Origin: Pseudomonadales bacterium
GTDB lineage: Bacteria > Pseudomonadota > Gammaproteobacteria > Pseudomonadales > IMCC2047
DNA: 7,373 bases
Assembly: GCA_021736745.1 (NCBI GenBank)
Contig: JAIPFG010000159.1
Location: 1 to 7,373, forward strand
Reading direction: 5' to 3'
The notes beneath the pieces are model-generated. The model worked only from the letters and a program-made list of their open reading frames with translations, did not search any database and was not told the origin of the DNA. This document shows positions 6,217 to 7,373 of the stretch, in pieces. The translations under genes and the position numbers were made by a program. Within the stretch, counting starts at the first letter, position 1. Every line of letters begins with the position of its first letter.

Positions 6217-6248
6217 GACTGTTCTCTCAATTTGTTCTGAAAACAGTC
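6217..6248 (+). repeat. 7-bp inverted repeat in the decarboxylase leader
   Basis: GACTGTT (6217-6223) pairs perfectly with AACAGTC (6242-6248) across 18 nt. The loop also contains a second copy of TGTTCT (6220-6225 and 6233-6238). It ends 14 nt before the ribosome binding site, so it could be a weak mRNA stem or a second protein site. It may equally be chance. Confidence 0.3.
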
Positions 6249-6273
6249 ACAGATCGTTCAATAGGAAAAAACC

Positions 6274-7373
6274 ATGGTATTGGAAACGGCTAGTCTTAAA
6301 TTGCTGGAAGAGGCTCTTTTGGTATTGGAAAAATCCTTTGCGGGAATGCCGGAATTCAGCACGGATCCGGATCTTGAAGGTATCCAAAAAGTACTGAACC
6401 GTGTCGCTGAGCGTATGCAGGATAATTACCCCTATCCCCACCCGTTGTATGCCGGTCAAATGCTGAAGCCGCCACATCCAATGGCAAGACTCGCCTACAT
6501 GCTTGCGCTTTGGATTAACCCAAATAATCATGCGCTTGATGGAGGGCGGGCCAGTTCGCAGATGGAAAAAGAAGCGGTGGCCAATATTGCCCGCCTGTAT
6601 GGATGGGGTGATAGTTATCTTGGCCATCTGAGCAGTGCGGGAACGACGGCTAATCTGGAAGCGCTTTGGGTTGCCGGGAAATTAAAGCCGGGTAAAAAGA
6701 TTATTGCTTCCAGTCAGGCCCATTACACCCACTCCAGGATTTCTGAAGTGTTGGGTCTCGACTTTGCGTCAGTTGATACGGATGCTCACGCCAGAATGGA
6801 TATCGATGCGTTGGAGGCGTTACTGAAAACCGGAAAAGTGGGGACGGTTGTTGCGACCTTGGGCACGACAGGGGTTGGTGCCGTTGATCCTCTGCCGCAA
6901 ATAATCGCGCTTAAAAAACACTATGATTTTCGTATCCATGTGGATTCCGCCTATGGTGGATATTTCATTCTGGCTGATAATTTGGGGGTGCAAGCAAAGC
7001 GGGCGTTTGCCATGATCGACCAAGTAGACTCTATCGTGGTCGACCCGCATAAACAGGGTTTGCAGCCTTACGGTTGCGGCTGTGTGTTGTTTCGAGACCC
7101 TTCCGTCGGTGCTATCTATCAACATGATTCGCCCTATACCTATTTTAGCTCGGATGAACTGCATCTTGGCGAGATCAGTCTGGAATGTTCTCGTGCTGGC
7201 GCATCCGCTGTCGCTCTATGGGCGACACAGCAACTACTGCCAATGACGCCAGAGGGTGAGTTTGCGCAAGGACTTAGCCAAGGTCGCGCCGCTGCCTTAA
7301 AACTCTATGAATATCTAAAGGCCGCAGAGGATCAATTAACCTTATTTGAACCGGAGCTCGATATTGTGATTTG
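6274..7373 (+). CDS. Group II PLP-dependent amino-acid decarboxylase, 3' end outside window
   Basis: This enzyme belongs to the group II PLP decarboxylases (glutamate, aromatic amino acid, diaminobutyrate and aspartate types), which remove the alpha-carboxyl group of an amino acid in the cytoplasm. The 366 visible residues include HLSSAGTTANLEAL (118-131, phosphate-binding region), SQAHYTHSR (147-155) with His150 expected to stack on PLP, HVDSAYGGYF (222-231) with Asp224 for the pyridine nitrogen, and SIVVDPHKQG (253-262) with Lys260 as Schiff-base lysine. Further on is ISLECSRAGA (301-310). The usual length of 450-550 residues means roughly a quarter is missing. An in-frame TAG at 6262-6264 and AGGAA (6263-6267), 6 nt from the ATG, fix the start. 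The region YPHPLYAGQMLKPPHP (54-69) belongs to the substrate-side N-terminus and does not match a specific substrate class that I can name. Likely controlled by the AraC regulator upstream. Confidence 0.92.
   Translation, partial: MVLETASLKLLEEALLVLEKSFAGMPEFSTDPDLEGIQKVLNRVAERMQDNYPYPHPLYAGQMLKPPHPMARLAYMLALWINPNNHALDGGRASSQMEKEAVANIARLYGWGDSYLGHLSSAGTTANLEALWVAGKLKPGKKIIASSQAHYTHSRISEVLGLDFASVDTDAHARMDIDALEALLKTGKVGTVVATLGTTGVGAVDPLPQIIALKKHYDFRIHVDSAYGGYFILADNLGVQAKRAFAMIDQVDSIVVDPHKQGLQPYGCGCVLFRDPSVGAIYQHDSPYTYFSSDELHLGEISLECSRAGASAVALWATQQLLPMTPEGEFAQGLSQGRAAALKLYEYLKAAEDQLTLFEPELDIVI

Noticed and set aside
6247..7164. Minus-strand frames of 126 and 114 codons (6247-6627 and 6820-7164)
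   Set aside because: They lie opposite conserved PLP decarboxylase motifs and have no recognisable domains.

Overview
The window reads as an ordinary chromosomal segment of a gammaproteobacterium with moderate GC content. The evidence is protein character: an outer-membrane lipocalin of the Blc type, a fused peroxiredoxin-glutaredoxin, a ComF protein with four Cys pairs, a small membrane protein that I recall from Pseudomonas-like genomes (DUF6394-like), and an AraC/OruR-type regulator. Genus cannot be fixed from sequence alone. I see no phage genes, transposase, CRISPR array, tRNA or rRNA. Two genes are cut by the window edges: the lipocalin at the left and a PLP decarboxylase at the right.

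Layout. Positions 1-474 (+) hold the mature part of a lipocalin lipoprotein. Positions 475-692 are a convergent gap with one doubtful small reading frame. From 4941 down to 693 lies a block of five genes, all on the minus strand, in transcription order: ComF phosphoribosyltransferase-like protein, DUF6394-like membrane protein, two-RCK potassium channel, peroxiredoxin-glutaredoxin fusion, and PPOX (flavin/F420-type) oxidoreductase. The membrane protein and the channel are only 29 bp apart and probably work together. The gaps before the peroxiredoxin (122 bp) and before the PPOX gene (84 bp) are large enough for separate promoters. The 84 bp gap carries a perfect 12-bp inverted repeat that frames an extended -10 element and overlaps a second, competing hairpin.

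From 4942 rightward everything is on the plus strand. An AraC-family regulator (5088-6122) is divergent from comF, and a group II PLP-dependent decarboxylase starts at 6274 and runs off the window. The 151 bp between them carries a TGGCGC direct repeat with a 21-bp period, just upstream of a -10-like hexamer. That is the geometry expected for an AraC-family activator site. A related 10-bp word recurs in the regulator's own upstream region. The simplest reading is a local regulator-target pair controlling an amino-acid decarboxylase of unknown substrate.

I found no clear candidate for a wholly new system. The most promising points are the AraC operator geometry, the framed promoter upstream of the PPOX gene, and the channel with its small membrane partner.
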